From Gordonia westfalica (lineage in GTDB: Bacteria; Actinomycetota; Actinomycetes; Mycobacteriales; Mycobacteriaceae), in the NCBI RefSeq assembly GCF_900105725.1, contig NZ_FNLM01000032.1, positions 1 to 22,318 of the forward strand: a stretch of 22,318 bases of DNA, given 5' to 3'. The stretch's first letter is position 1. Each line of letters opens with the position of its first letter. The notes under the pieces were generated by a model that did no database searches, was not told the origin of the DNA, and worked only from the letters and a program-made list of their open reading frames with translations. The position numbers and the translations under genes are program-made. Positions 7,114 to 15,568 of the stretch are shown here, piece by piece.

Positions 7114-7119
7114 TAGAAT
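7114..7119 (+). promoter_or_regulatory. -10 box for the HNH gene
   Basis: TAGAAT (TANNNT) on the plus strand. A start about seven bases downstream would place the 5' end at the foot of the hairpin at 7127. No convincing -35. It is divergent from the lipoprotein -10, 25 bases away. Confidence 0.45.
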
Positions 7120-7126
7120 GGAGCGA

Positions 7127-7156
7127 CCCCGGAGGTGCTACCAACACCAGCCGGGG
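7127..7156 (+). promoter_or_regulatory. Structured leader of the HNH gene
   Basis: CCCCGG, one base, GGTG, a seven-base loop CTACCAA, CACC, two bases, CCGGGG: a ten-pair bulged hairpin. GGTGCT (7134-7139) can alternatively pair with AGCACC (7175-7180), which directly adjoins the RBS AAGGAGG (7181-7187). The two pairings exclude each other, suggesting translational control. Confidence 0.5.
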
Positions 7157-7194
7157 CCTAACCCACTCGCTTGAAGCACCAAGGAGGGGCTGCC

Positions 7195-7902
7195 GTGAAG
7201 GCTACCCGAACCCGACGTCCATGTCCGACATGTGGATCACCCATCGACCGAGGTCCCGGACAGCATGCGTACTGCTCCGACGAATGTCGCCCCATCTGCG
7301 AGCACCCCACATGCGACCGCCCTACGCGGGGCATGCAGACGGTGTGCGACTCGCACCGGGTTCAGCTTGATCGCCACGGCGAACTCCGGCCGGACACGTG
7401 GTCGAAGGAATGGGTGTGCGTCGTTTGCGGGGCAGGTGTCCCGAAGGGGTCGGGGCGCCGTAAGCACTGCTCGAGGGGCTGTCAGCAAACCGACTCTCGA
7501 TACAACGGGCGTCGCCCAACGACGGCGAAATGTCGGCTATGCGGGCAGGACTTCTCCCTACAGCGGCGCACCGGGGCGAGGCTTCAGCGCACCGACACTC
7601 AGTGGTGCCGCACCTGCGGTAGAGAATCCCCCGAAGCGCGCCGATATCTGAAGTACGGAATCACCCCGGAGGAGTACGCGGCCGCGATGAATCGGGGCTG
7701 CGACATCTGCGGCGAGCGCGTGGGGGCGCTACATATCGACCATGACCACAGCTGCTGCCCTCCACGGAGTAAGCAGTGGCGAACCTGCGGGCAGTGCGTC
7801 CGCGGATTCCTCTGCGGATCGTGCAACCGCGGATTGGGCCTACTGAAGGATGACCCGAACGTGCTGCGAAGCGCGATCGAGTACCTCGGTCGAAAGGCCT
7901 AG
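7195..7902 (+). CDS. HNH endonuclease, recombination endonuclease VII type
   Basis: 236 residues from the GTG at 7195, chosen because AAGGAGG at 7181-7187 fits it; an in-frame ATG at 7171 lies before that RBS. The C-terminal third has the endonuclease VII pattern: GITPEEYAAAMNRGCDICG, then LHIDHDHSCC, VRGFLCGSCNRGLGLLKDD and a final AIEYLGRKA. The H-x-D-H-D-H core and Cys pairs (CDIC, CGSC) supply the nuclease metal site and the structural zinc. The first ~130 residues are unusual, with successive Cys knuckles (CPTC, CEHPTC, CVVC, CRLC, CRTC) separated by basic stretches, likely zinc fingers for DNA binding. Such genes are free-standing homing endonucleases or junction resolvases. It has its own leader and terminator, typical of an inserted element. 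The right-arm copy is frameshifted. Confidence 0.87.
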   Translation: MKATRTRRPCPTCGSPIDRGPGQHAYCSDECRPICEHPTCDRPTRGMQTVCDSHRVQLDRHGELRPDTWSKEWVCVVCGAGVPKGSGRRKHCSRGCQQTDSRYNGRRPTTAKCRLCGQDFSLQRRTGARLQRTDTQWCRTCGRESPEARRYLKYGITPEEYAAAMNRGCDICGERVGALHIDHDHSCCPPRSKQWRTCGQCVRGFLCGSCNRGLGLLKDDPNVLRSAIEYLGRKA

Positions 7903-7927
7903 AAACAGCGCATACATACGGACTCAA

Positions 7928-7964
7928 CGAACACCCCTAAGGCCATGAGCCTCTGGGGTGTTCG
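7928..7964 (+). terminator. Intrinsic terminator after the HNH gene
   Basis: CGAACACCCC and GGGGTGTTCG form a perfect 10-bp stem; the loop contains an inner AGGC/GCCT pair. TCATTTCT follows. It lies 25 bases after the HNH stop and 34 before the tape-measure start, so it isolates the accessory gene from the tail operon or partly attenuates it. Confidence 0.75.
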
Positions 7965-7997
7965 TCATTTCTGGCGGCAAGCAAAGGGGGTGGCAGC

Positions 7998-9950
7998 GTG
8001 GCCACGGAGCTAGGTGTTGCCTACATTTCCATCGTTCCAGAGACGAGCCGTATCGCTCCTGGCATCCGTAACGCGCTCAATGGTGCTGAACGCGGCGCTG
8101 GTGACACTGGGCGTCGCATGGGTCACACGATGTCCACCGCCCTCGGCACGGCGCTGGGGATTGGCGTGTCGAAGGCGGCGGGCGCAGCATCGAAGGTGCT
8201 GCAGGATGCCCTGTCGGCAGGCTACAACCGGATCACCACCCTGGAGAAGGCGGACATCCAGTTCCGCAATATGGGGCTGTCGGCCGGTGACACGAAGCGT
8301 CAGCTTGCCGATCTGAATGACATCGTCACCGGCACCTCGACTTCGCTGGCTGATGCAGCGGCGGCAGCAGCGATGCTGGGCGGTGCTGGCGTGGCGGCGG
8401 GCGACGACATGAACAACGCTGTGAAGGCGTTGGTGAACATCTCTGCGGCCTCTGGCGCCTCGGCGCAGGACATCGGCCTCGTGATGATGCAGATCAAGGC
8501 GTCGGGCAAGTTGATGGGCTCGGAGGCGTTGCAGCTGGCCCAGCGCGGCGTGCCGATCTATGACCTCATTGCGAAGTCGATCGGCAAGACGACTGCCGAG
8601 GTCCGCACCCTCGGCGAAGAGGGCAAGATCTCGTTCGACCAGGTCGTCACGGCGATCAACCAGGGCACCGGCAACCTCGCGAAGGAGATGGGCGAGACCC
8701 TTCCCGCGAAGCTCGCCAACTTCCGGACCGCGATGGGCCGCCTGTCGGCTGCGGGCATGGAGCCGTTCCTTCTCCGCGCCAAGGGCGGCGTTGTCGGCCT
8801 GACCGAAGCAGTAAACGATCTCACCCCGAAGATGAAGGATTTCGCGCTCGCCGCGGACGCCAAGATCTTCGACCAGTGGGTGCCGCAGCTCAAGGGTCTG
8901 TATGCAACCCTCGAGGGCTCGGGAGCTCTTGATCGAGCGGCCGAAACCTTTACGGCGCTGTGGGATTCACTGATGGAACTCGGTCCTGCAGCGCGTACGA
9001 TTGGGGCGGCACTCGCGGAAGCGTCTGCGTCGCTCGGCGTCGGCGGCTGGCAGGTGTTCCTGGCGACGGTCCAGACGGCGTCGGGGATTCTGCAAGGACT
9101 CGCCCCGGTGCTTCAGACTGTCGGCGATCTCATGGAGGCGCATCCGGGTTACGTCACCGCAGCGCTCGCGGCGTGGTTGGCGTTCCGAACCGTGCCCGCA
9201 ATCCTGGGGCGCGTCACGACGGCGCTCGGCCCGATGCATACGGGAATCAGTCGTGTCGGAACGGCGTTCGGCGGTGTGCGTCCGGCAATCGGCAACTTCA
9301 CCGACGCCTATCGGACCTCGCTTGGCTACATCCGGCAGGCGAACCCGCAGCTCTCGACGGCCGGCGCCCATATCCGCGTCCTTGGTGCCAACGCGGGAAT
9401 GGCCGCTTCCGGCGGACTCAGCGCACTACGTGGGGCGGCCGGTGGACTGTCTGCGGCATTGGGCGGCCCTTTGAATATCGCGCTCATGGCTGGTGCCGCA
9501 TATCTGATGATGGGCGCGCAGGCTCACGCCGATGCGACGCAGAAGGCGAAGGCTCAGTCGCAGGCGGTGAAGGAGCTTGCGGAGTCCCAGAGGCTGATGG
9601 GTGCCGCTTTCCGTGAGTCCCGCGGTGCATGAACGATGACACCTGGGCCAAGGCTGCGGAACAGGTTGGGGCGTACCAGAAGACGCTGAGCACTGCCGCC
9701 GATCAGCACAAGTCGACGTGGAACAGCTCAAAGAGGTCGGCGGCCTCTTCAAGATGCATCCGGCTCGAACGAAGTGCTGAATGAGAACGCCGAGCGAGCC
9801 ATGGCGGCTGAAAAGGCGATCCGCGATCTCGGGATGTCCAACGAAGAAGTCGCCGCTCTCTGTACGGCTCCGACGGACAGTGGAAGCTGCTTGGTGACCG
9901 ACTTGCCGCCACTGGCGAGGGCGGCATCATGGCGGCGGCCAGCTCTCGGA
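7998..9950 (+). CDS. Tape measure protein, N-terminal ~650 codons (cut by the fold)
   Basis: GTG at 7998 after AAAGGGGG (7983-7990). Residues about 1-60 read ATELGVAYISIVPETSRIAP, then a TP901-type tape-measure core at about 75-260 (TLEKADIQFRNMGLSAGDTK, GTSTSLADAAAAAAMLGGAG, GSEALQLAQRGVPIYDLIA, then LPAKLANFRTAMGRLS). Hydrophobic segments near residues 375-405 and 490-505 (VTAALAAWLAF; IALMAGAAYLMMG) are usual. The protein sets tail length and lies inside the tube. A C is missing near 9630 in this arm, after which the frame shifts. The gene is cut at 9950 by the inversion; full proteins are usually much longer, so the rest of it and the minor tail genes are absent. Confidence 0.9.
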
Positions 9951-9961
9951 TCTGAGAGCTG
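9940..9961. repeat. Fold-back axis of the inverted repeat
   Basis: The two halves are CAGCTCTCGGA and TCTGAGAGCTG, complementary at 10 of 11 positions, with the centre between 9950 and 9951. There is no spacer or loop. The axis lies inside the tape-measure reading frame: on the + strand it can encode Q-L-S-D-L-R-A. It may be a short natural near-palindrome where the strand folded back, or simply the end of the duplicated molecule. Confidence 0.9.
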
Positions 9962-11907
9962 CCCGCCGCCATGATGCCGCCCCTCGCCAGTGGCGGCAAG
10001 TCGGTCACCAAGCAGCTTCCACTGTCCGTCGGAGCCGTACAGAGAGCGGGCGACTTCTTCGTTGGACATCCCGAGATCGCGGATCGCCTTTTCAGCCGCC
10101 ATGGCTCGCTCGCGTTCTCATTCAGCACTTCGTTCGAGCCGGATGCCATCTTGAAGAGGCCGCCGACCTCTTTGAGCTGTTCCCACGTCGACTTGTGCTG
10201 ATCGGCGGCAGTGCTCAGCGTCTTCTGGTACGCCCCAACCTGTTCCGCAGCCTTGGCCCAGGTGTCATCGTTCATGGCACCGCGGGACTCACGGAAAGCG
10301 GCACCCATCAGCCTCTGGGACTCCGCAAGCTCCTTCACCGCCTGCGACTGAGCCTTCGCCTTCTGCGTCGCATCGGCGTGAGCCTGCGCGCCCATCATCA
10401 GATATGCGGCACCAGCCATGAGCGCGATATTCAAAGGGCCGCCCAATGCCGCAGACAGTCCACCGGCCGCCCCACGTAGTGCGCTGAGTCCGCCGGAAGC
10501 GGCCATTCCCGCGTTGGCACCAAGGACGCGGATATGGGCGCCGGCCGTCGAGAGCTGCGGGTTCGCCTGCCGGATGTAGCCAAGCGAGGTCCGATAGGCG
10601 TCGGTGAAGTTGCCGATTGCCGGACGCACACCGCCGAACGCCGTTCCGACACGACTGATTCCCGTATGCATCGGGCCGAGCGCCGTCGTGACGCGCCCCA
10701 GGATTGCGGGCACGGTTCGGAACGCCAACCACGCCGCGAGCGCTGCGGTGACGTAACCCGGATGCGCCTCCATGAGATCGCCGACAGTCTGAAGCACCGG
10801 GGCGAGTCCTTGCAGAATCCCCGACGCCGTCTGGACCGTCGCCAGGAACACCTGCCAGCCGCCGACGCCGAGCGACGCAGACGCTTCCGCGAGTGCCGCC
10901 CCAATCGTACGCGCTGCAGGACCGAGTTCCATCAGTGAATCCCACAGCGCCGTAAAGGTTTCGGCCGCTCGATCAAGAGCTCCCGAGCCCTCGAGGGTTG
11001 CATACAGACCCTTGAGCTGCGGCACCCACTGGTCGAAGATCTTGGCGTCCGCGGCGAGCGCGAAATCCTTCATCTTCGGGGTGAGATCGTTTACTGCTTC
11101 GGTCAGGCCGACAACGCCGCCCTTGGCGCGGAGAAGGAACGGCTCCATGCCCGCAGCCGACAGGCGGCCCATCGCGGTCCGGAAGTTGGCGAGCTTCGCG
11201 GGAAGGGTCTCGCCCATCTCCTTCGCGAGGTTGCCGGTGCCCTGGTTGATCGCCGTGACGACCTGGTCGAACGAGATCTTGCCCTCTTCGCCGAGGGTGC
11301 GGACCTCGGCAGTCGTCTTGCCGATCGACTTCGCAATGAGGTCATAGATCGGCACGCCGCGCTGGGCCAGCTGCAACGCCTCCGAGCCCATCAACTTGCC
11401 CGACGCCTTGATCTGCATCATCACGAGGCCGATGTCCTGCGCCGAGGCGCCAGAGGCCGCAGAGATGTTCACCAACGCCTTCACAGCGTTGTTCATGTCG
11501 TCGCCCGCCGCCACGCCAGCACCGCCCAGCATCGCTGCTGCCGCCGCTGCATCAGCCAGCGAAGTCGAGGTGCCGGTGACGATGTCATTCAGATCGGCAA
11601 GCTGACGCTTCGTGTCACCGGCCGACAGCCCCATATTGCGGAACTGGATGTCCGCCTTCTCCAGGGTGGTGATCCGGTTGTAGCCTGCCGACAGGGCATC
11701 CTGCAGCACCTTCGATGCTGCGCCCGCCGCCTTCGACACGCCAATCCCCAGCGCCGTGCCGAGGGCGGTGGACATCGTGTGACCCATGCGACGCCCAGTG
11801 TCACCAGCGCCGCGTTCAGCACCATTGAGCGCGTTACGGATGCCAGGAGCGATACGGCTCGTCTCTGGAACGATGGAAATGTAGGCAACACCTAGCTCCG
11901 TGGCCAC
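9951..11907 (-). CDS. Tape measure protein, right-arm copy (cut by the fold)
   Basis: Identical in sequence over the first 544 residues and better than the left copy: it reads on through GAMNDDTWAKAAEQVGAYQK and STWEQLKEVGGLFKM to NEVLNENA, near 10115, where one C is missing. The correct continuation, seen in pieces of both arms, is AERAMAAEKAIRDLGMSNEE, then VARSLYGSDGQWKLLGDRLA and ATGEGGIMAAGQLSDLRA at the axis. An open frame runs across the axis to 9703 on the minus strand, but everything after 9951 is antisense left-arm sequence and not protein. Confidence 0.9.
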
Positions 11908-11940
11908 GCTGCCACCCCCTTTGCTTGCCGCCAGAAATGA

Positions 11941-11977
11941 CGAACACCCCAGAGGCTCATGGCCTTAGGGGTGTTCG
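11941..11977 (-). terminator. Intrinsic terminator after the HNH gene, right copy
   Basis: Exact mirror of 7928-7964 with the same 10-bp stem and loop. No difference between the arms. Confidence 0.75.
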
Positions 11978-12002
11978 TTGAGTCCGTATGTATGCGCTGT
12001 TT

Positions 12003-12709
12003 CTAGGCCTTTCGACCGAGGTACTCGATCGCGCTTCGCAGCACGTTCGGGTCATCCTTCAGTAGGCCCAATCCGCGGTTGCACGATCCGCAGAGGAATC
12101 CGCGGACGCACTGCCCGCAGGTTCGCCACTGCTTACTCCGTGGAGGGCAGCAGCTGTGGTCATGGTCGATATGTAGCGCCCCCACGCGCTCGCCGCAGAT
12201 GTCGCAGCCCCGATTCATCGCGGCCGCGTACTCCTCCGGGGTGATTCCGTACTTCAGATATCGGCGCGCTTCGGGGATTCTCTACCGCAGGTGCGGCACC
12301 ACTGAGTGTCGGTGCGCTGAAGCCTCGCCCCGGTGCGCCGCTGTAGGGAGAAGTCCTGCCCGCATAGCCGACATTTCGCCGTCGTTGGGCGACGCCCGTT
12401 GTATCGAGAGTCGGTTTGCTGACAGCCCCTCGAGCAGTGCTTACGGCGCCCCGACCCCTTCGGGACACCTGCCCCGCAAACGACGCACACCCATTCCTTC
12501 GACCACGTGTCCGGCCGGAGTTCGCCGTGGCGATCAAGCTGAACCCGGTGCGAGTCGCACACCGTCTGCATGCCCCGCGTAGGGCGGTCGCATGTGGGGT
12601 GCTCGCAGATGGGGCGACATTCGTCGGAGCAGTACGCATGCTGTCCGGGACCTCGGTCGATGGGTGATCCACATGTCGGACATGGACGTCGGGTTCGGGT
12701 AGCCTTCAC
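12003..12709 (-). CDS. HNH endonuclease, right-arm copy (frameshifted)
   Basis: Starts at the GTG at 12709. One C is missing in the run near 12277-12280 (four Cs on the coding strand against five in the left arm), so the frame breaks between the Cys-knuckle region, which ends CRTCGRES, and the nuclease core that resumes MNRGCDICGERVG. Since the left copy is whole, this is read as a sequence error and not as gene decay. Position and neighbours mirror the left arm: leader hairpin before it, terminator after it. Confidence 0.85.
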
Positions 12710-12747
12710 GGCAGCCCCTCCTTGGTGCTTCAAGCGAGTGGGTTAGG

Positions 12748-12777
12748 CCCCGGCTGGTGTTGGTAGCACCTCCGGGG
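12748..12777 (-). promoter_or_regulatory. Structured leader of the HNH gene, right copy
   Basis: Same bulged hairpin as 7127-7156, without changes, as are the AGCACC and RBS that follow it on the minus strand. Confidence 0.5.
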
Positions 12778-12784
12778 TCGCTCC

Positions 12785-12790
12785 ATTCTA
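12785..12790 (-). promoter_or_regulatory. -10 box for the HNH gene, right copy
   Basis: TAGAAT on the minus strand, mirror of 7114-7119. Confidence 0.45.
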
Positions 12791-12814
12791 TCTCGGGTCG
12801 TCGCACTGACGGCT

Positions 12815-12820
12815 TATCCT
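12815..12820 (+). promoter_or_regulatory. -10 box for the lipoprotein, right copy
   Basis: TATCCT six bases before the ATG at 12827, predicting a leaderless mRNA. Mirror of 7084-7089. Confidence 0.55.
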
Positions 12821-12826
12821 GTCGAG

Positions 12827-13300
12827 ATGAAACGTGCATGCATTGCCATCCCAGTAATCGCATTCGCCCTCGCCGCCTCTGGGTGCAGCGACCGAAGCCC
12901 CGAGGCCGGTAAGGCTCCTGCGACATCGTCGGCCTCCGCACCTGCCCCTGCAGTCGCAGGTGCGTACACGTCAGTGAGTCAACTCGCGGCCGGACTAACT
13001 TCAGCCGGCTTCCCATGCCTGGTTACTGACGCAACCTCGGGGCCGAAGGCTGAGCACGGATCGTGCCCACTAACCCCAACGGCCGAAGCTCGACTGAGTG
13101 TGTGGTTCTCAGAAGACCTCGCCTCGAAGGGAATCGCTGCATCGGTAAAGCACTCTGACATCACGGGAGACATCACTGGCGATCGCCACTACTACGTAAC
13201 GGGACCAACCTGGCTGATCAGCCTCGACCAGAACGCGGTCATGGCAGGCCAGATTGCGGGACAGTTCGGCGGCGAACTAGTGAAGTCCGGTGATATCTAG
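12827..13300 (+). CDS. Phage-encoded lipoprotein, right-arm copy
   Basis: 157 residues with the same lipobox (L-A-A-S-G-C) and no frame change against the left copy, so this sequence is well supported. It is the only gene of this arm on the plus strand. Residues after the lipid-anchored Cys 20 form a linker of about 25 residues rich in Ala, Pro and Ser, followed by YTSVSQLAAGLTSAGFPC and a domain with a W-x-S/F-x-E-D-L segment. Its stop TAG (13298-13300) overlaps the T-domain stop of the opposite strand. Confidence 0.8.
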   Translation: MKRACIAIPVIAFALAASGCSDRSPEAGKAPATSSASAPAPAVAGAYTSVSQLAAGLTSAGFPCLVTDATSGPKAEHGSCPLTPTAEARLSVWFSEDLASKGIAASVKHSDITGDITGDRHYYVTGPTWLISLDQNAVMAGQIAGQFGGELVKSGDI

Positions 13301-13704
13301 CGCATCGACGCCGCGACCGCCCGAGCCTTCTCAGCCTCGCTGGGACCTTCGCCCTCGGTAGCTTCGGCAGCGTCATCCCGAGGCGGCCCATACCGGGCCG
13401 GGAAGTAGATCTCAGGCACTTCGTTAAACGTGGTCAACGCCTGCATGTATCGGAGGTCGGAAACGATCGTCGCCACCTCCGACAAGAGCATCACAGACGG
13501 ATCAGACCACAGCCAAGTGTCAGGATTCCATGCCCGGAACAGCTCCATTGCGTGGTCTGTGCGAGCCCTGCGGACAATAGCCCGCAGGTCAGTCCATGAA
13601 AACCAGGGCTTCCCGAGATCCCGCAACCTGAGGCCGCGGGAAATCAGGTCGTACTCGATGGCCTCCCCGTGCTCGTCTAGGAGTCGGCGGAGGCCGAAGA
13701 TTCC
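13297..13704 (-). CDS. Tail assembly chaperone T domain, right-arm copy
   Basis: Same -1 frame product as the left copy, reached from the slip site at 13701-13709. The frame is uninterrupted from the slip site to the TAG. The acidic, Glu/Ala-rich C-terminus (AAEATEGEGPSEAEKARAVA) is the same in both arms. Confidence 0.82.
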   Translation of the reverse strand, partial: GIFGLRRLLDEHGEAIEYDLISRGLRLRDLGKPWFSWTDLRAIVRRARTDHAMELFRAWNPDTWLWSDPSVMLLSEVATIVSDLRYMQALTTFNEVPEIYFPARYGPPRDDAAEATEGEGPSEAEKARAVAASMR

Positions 13705-14106
13705 CCCACTGTGATGTCAGGATCTTCGAGCTGCTTCTTGATCCACTGGATGGTGCCCTCAGGGATCTTCGTCATCAGGAGCTTGTACTCGGCAGCCGAC
13801 ACGTACGGCTTGAGCCACCGGAGGGTGACTTCCTTCTCCTCGAAACCCTTCAGGGTTTCCTCTGCGTCGACCGGGCGCGGCAGCGTCTTCTCCGCGCTGT
13901 TGAGGCTGTTCGCCCATTCGGCGATCTTCACATCCGCTTCCCGAACGGGGTGATCCAGTCCTGGTACTTCTTGATCTCGGCGGGGTCCATCCACTTGCGC
14001 GGCGGCATCGACACCAGTACCGGATCGCGCCCGGGATGGGGACGGCGAACTTCAACAGGTGATCGTCGGACGAGGGGGCTACTGCGTAGCCTTCGGGAAC
14101 AGACAT
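13677..14106 (-). CDS. Tail assembly chaperone G, right-arm copy (two one-base deletions)
   Basis: ATG at 14106. Here the 5' third is correct (MSVPEGYAVAPSSDDHLLKF) but one C is missing near 14033 and one G near 13943, the two places where the left arm is right. The left arm is wrong at two other places. Taking the longer run at each of the four gives a single open frame. This gene is the clearest proof that both arms are noisy readings of one sequence. Confidence 0.82.
13701..13709 (-). promoter_or_regulatory. -1 programmed frameshift site, right copy
   Basis: GTGGGGGAA on the minus strand, with five Gs as in the left arm. Confidence 0.75.
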
Positions 14107-14146
14107 GGTTTGACCAGGAACCTTTCAACATTGGGATAGAACTTCA

Positions 14147-14221
14147 ACCAGGAGCAGCCCCGGCCTGGCAAAAGGACGCGGCTCCTGGTCAGGGACAACA
14201 TGACACCCCTTCGCCAGGCCG
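14147..14221 (-). promoter_or_regulatory. Interlocked inverted repeats, right copy
   Basis: Pairs 14213-14221 with 14161-14169, and 14181-14189 with 14147-14155. Same crossing order as 5683-5757, no base changes in the stems. The 15-base flanking repeats lie at 14177-14191 and 14885-14899. Confidence 0.5.
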
Positions 14222-14229
14222 AGATTGTG

Positions 14230-14260
14230 TGCCCGGGGAGGCTAGATACCTCCCCGGGCA
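14230..14260 (-). terminator. Hairpin after the major tail gene, right copy
   Basis: Perfect 12-bp stem TGCCCGGGGAGG / CCTCCCCGGGCA with loop TATCTAG. This copy keeps the C missing in the left arm and is the better reading. Confidence 0.68.
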
Positions 14261-14267
14261 AGACGGG

Positions 14268-14861
14268 TCAGCTACCCGAAGTGGCGGCGATGCCGTCCAC
14301 GTCGCCGAACTCGTCGACGTAGTCGCCGTTGGAGTTGCGGAACGCTCGGATCGTCAACTCCACGCCCGACGCGTCCTGCGACTCGTCCTTCCACTCCGCG
14401 ATCTCCGAGACGCGGCCCTTCTCCACGACGTACGTCTTGAACTTCTTGCCGCACTTCGTGGCGAACACGTGGGCCGACAGCGGAAGCTGCGACGAGTTGT
14501 GGCGGACGTGGTAGCGCTGCCCCTTGCCGCCGGCAGCGGGGATGAGGGTGACGTTGTCGTCACCTGCGACGGTCCGCTTCACCGACGGCAGGTCGACGTC
14601 GAGCAGCTTGATCTTGAAGCTGGTGCCGTACTCGGTCTGCACATCGACGTAGTCGCCACCGTCGAAGTCCTTGACGGTGTTCGAGGTGCGGGTGATGCCG
14701 ACCGACAGGCCGTCGACCGCCGCGGTTCCGTGGTCCTCGAACGCGGCGTTCAGGTCTTCCGGCGACTCGACCGGAGCGGTGGGAAGCGTGGTACCCAGAG
14801 GTGCCCGCCAGTAGACGCCGCCGTCGAGCGACTGCGCCACGTAAGAGTGTTCGACTGCCAT
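14268..14861 (-). CDS. Major tail protein, right-arm copy
   Basis: 197 residues with no frame change against the left copy. The RBS GAAAGGGG lies seven bases before the ATG at 14861. Agreement of the arms across 594 bases shows that the error rate is uneven and concentrated in G/C runs, of which this gene has few longer than three. Confidence 0.87.
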   Translation of the reverse strand: MAVEHSYVAQSLDGGVYWRAPLGTTLPTAPVESPEDLNAAFEDHGTAAVDGLSVGITRTSNTVKDFDGGDYVDVQTEYGTSFKIKLLDVDLPSVKRTVAGDDNVTLIPAAGGKGQRYHVRHNSSQLPLSAHVFATKCGKKFKTYVVEKGRVSEIAEWKDESQDASGVELTIRAFRNSNGDYVDEFGDVDGIAATSGS

Positions 14862-14923
14862 TGTTTTGCCCCTTTCAGGCGAGGTGACCAGGAGCCGCGA
14901 AAGGGTTATTCAGTTAGGAGACT

Positions 14924-15307
14924 TTAGGTTCGGAGCACGAAGAGTGTCCCGGTGAACTGGAACCGGGAATGCTTTTCATAGTCCGGGTTGGGATAGTCGG
15001 CCAGGCTGTTCATGACCCAGTCGGTTACCCACAGGCCTGCCCATGGGCCGCCCGAGGATGCAGCCTGGAATCCGTCCGCGATGGTTCCGATCGATTGCTC
15101 AGTCCACGCCGTGTCCGGGCTGCCCTTGGGGGTTGAGCCGTACAGTTCGACAAGGATGCGAGCGCGATCCAGTGAGCGATCCCGTGGGCCGCCGATACGA
15201 GAAACCCTCCCGAATCGGGCAGGGTCTTCTGAGACGGTCGTGGAGAACTTCACTCCAGGCAGCGCCGCTCGGCAGATGGAGAGCGCCGCCAGCGTGGGTG
15301 TCGACAT
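14924..15307 (-). CDS. Tail terminator protein, right-arm copy (intact)
   Basis: 127 residues in one frame, ending FQFTGTLFVLRT. It is the reference reading for this gene: it carries the Cs and Gs lost in the left arm, giving ASSGGPWAGLWVTDWVMNSL across the place where the left frame breaks. Starts four bases from the end of the gp10-like gene. Confidence 0.75.
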   Translation of the reverse strand: MSTPTLAALSICRAALPGVKFSTTVSEDPARFGRVSRIGGPRDRSLDRARILVELYGSTPKGSPDTAWTEQSIGTIADGFQAASSGGPWAGLWVTDWVMNSLADYPNPDYEKHSRFQFTGTLFVLRT

Positions 15308-15310
15308 CAG

Positions 15311-15568
15311 TTATCCGAGAGCCCTGAGGATCGTGTTGTTGCGGGCATTGTCGCGTTGCGCCTTGTAGTCGGCGGTGACGACAGAGGCACGCCAACGGCC
15401 CTGGGGACGTGCCATGCCTGCCCGTGAACCCACCGCGTACGTGCCCTCGCCCATAGCGCTCGCATCGTCAGCAATGCGCTCAGCATGACCCTCGAGCTCG
15501 CTGATGATGTCGGACGTCCGACCGTATCGGACGTCCTTGAACGCCTTCTGATTCCACTCGATTCTCAC
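15311..15568 (-). CDS. HK97 gp10-like neck protein, right-arm copy (intact)
   Basis: 85 residues from the GTG at 15568, overlapping the stopper stop as GTGA. The central SAMGEGTYAVGSRAGMARPQ is in frame here and broken in the left copy. An upstream extension to 15604 is open but starts inside the stopper gene, so the coupled GTG is preferred. Confidence 0.68.
   Translation of the reverse strand: MRIEWNQKAFKDVRYGRTSDIISELEGHAERIADDASAMGEGTYAVGSRAGMARPQGRWRASVVTADYKAQRDNARNNTILRALG

Larger units (their letters stand above)
1..9950 (+). repeat. Left arm of a ~20 kb inverted repeat
   Basis: Every gene from mid-portal to mid-tape-measure here reappears in reverse complement at 9951-19926. Matching positions add up to about 19901 at the axis, 19905 through the tail genes, 19910 near the adaptor, 19907 near 882 and 19924-19927 at the outer end, so the arms are collinear and drift only through small indels. 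The structural genes are on the + strand in this arm. It is most likely a fold-back sequencing or amplification artefact. Confidence 0.97.

Noticed and set aside
9940..9961. Hairpin telomere or protelomerase site at the centre of the palindrome
   Set aside because: Telomere resolution sites are longer perfect palindromes at genome ends. This axis is short, imperfect, inside the tape-measure gene, and no protelomerase gene is present.
13950..14927. Long plus-strand open frame of 325 codons
   Set aside because: It is antisense to the major tail and chaperone genes. It has repetitive Arg/Val/Leu composition typical of the complement of GC-rich genes, with no RBS.
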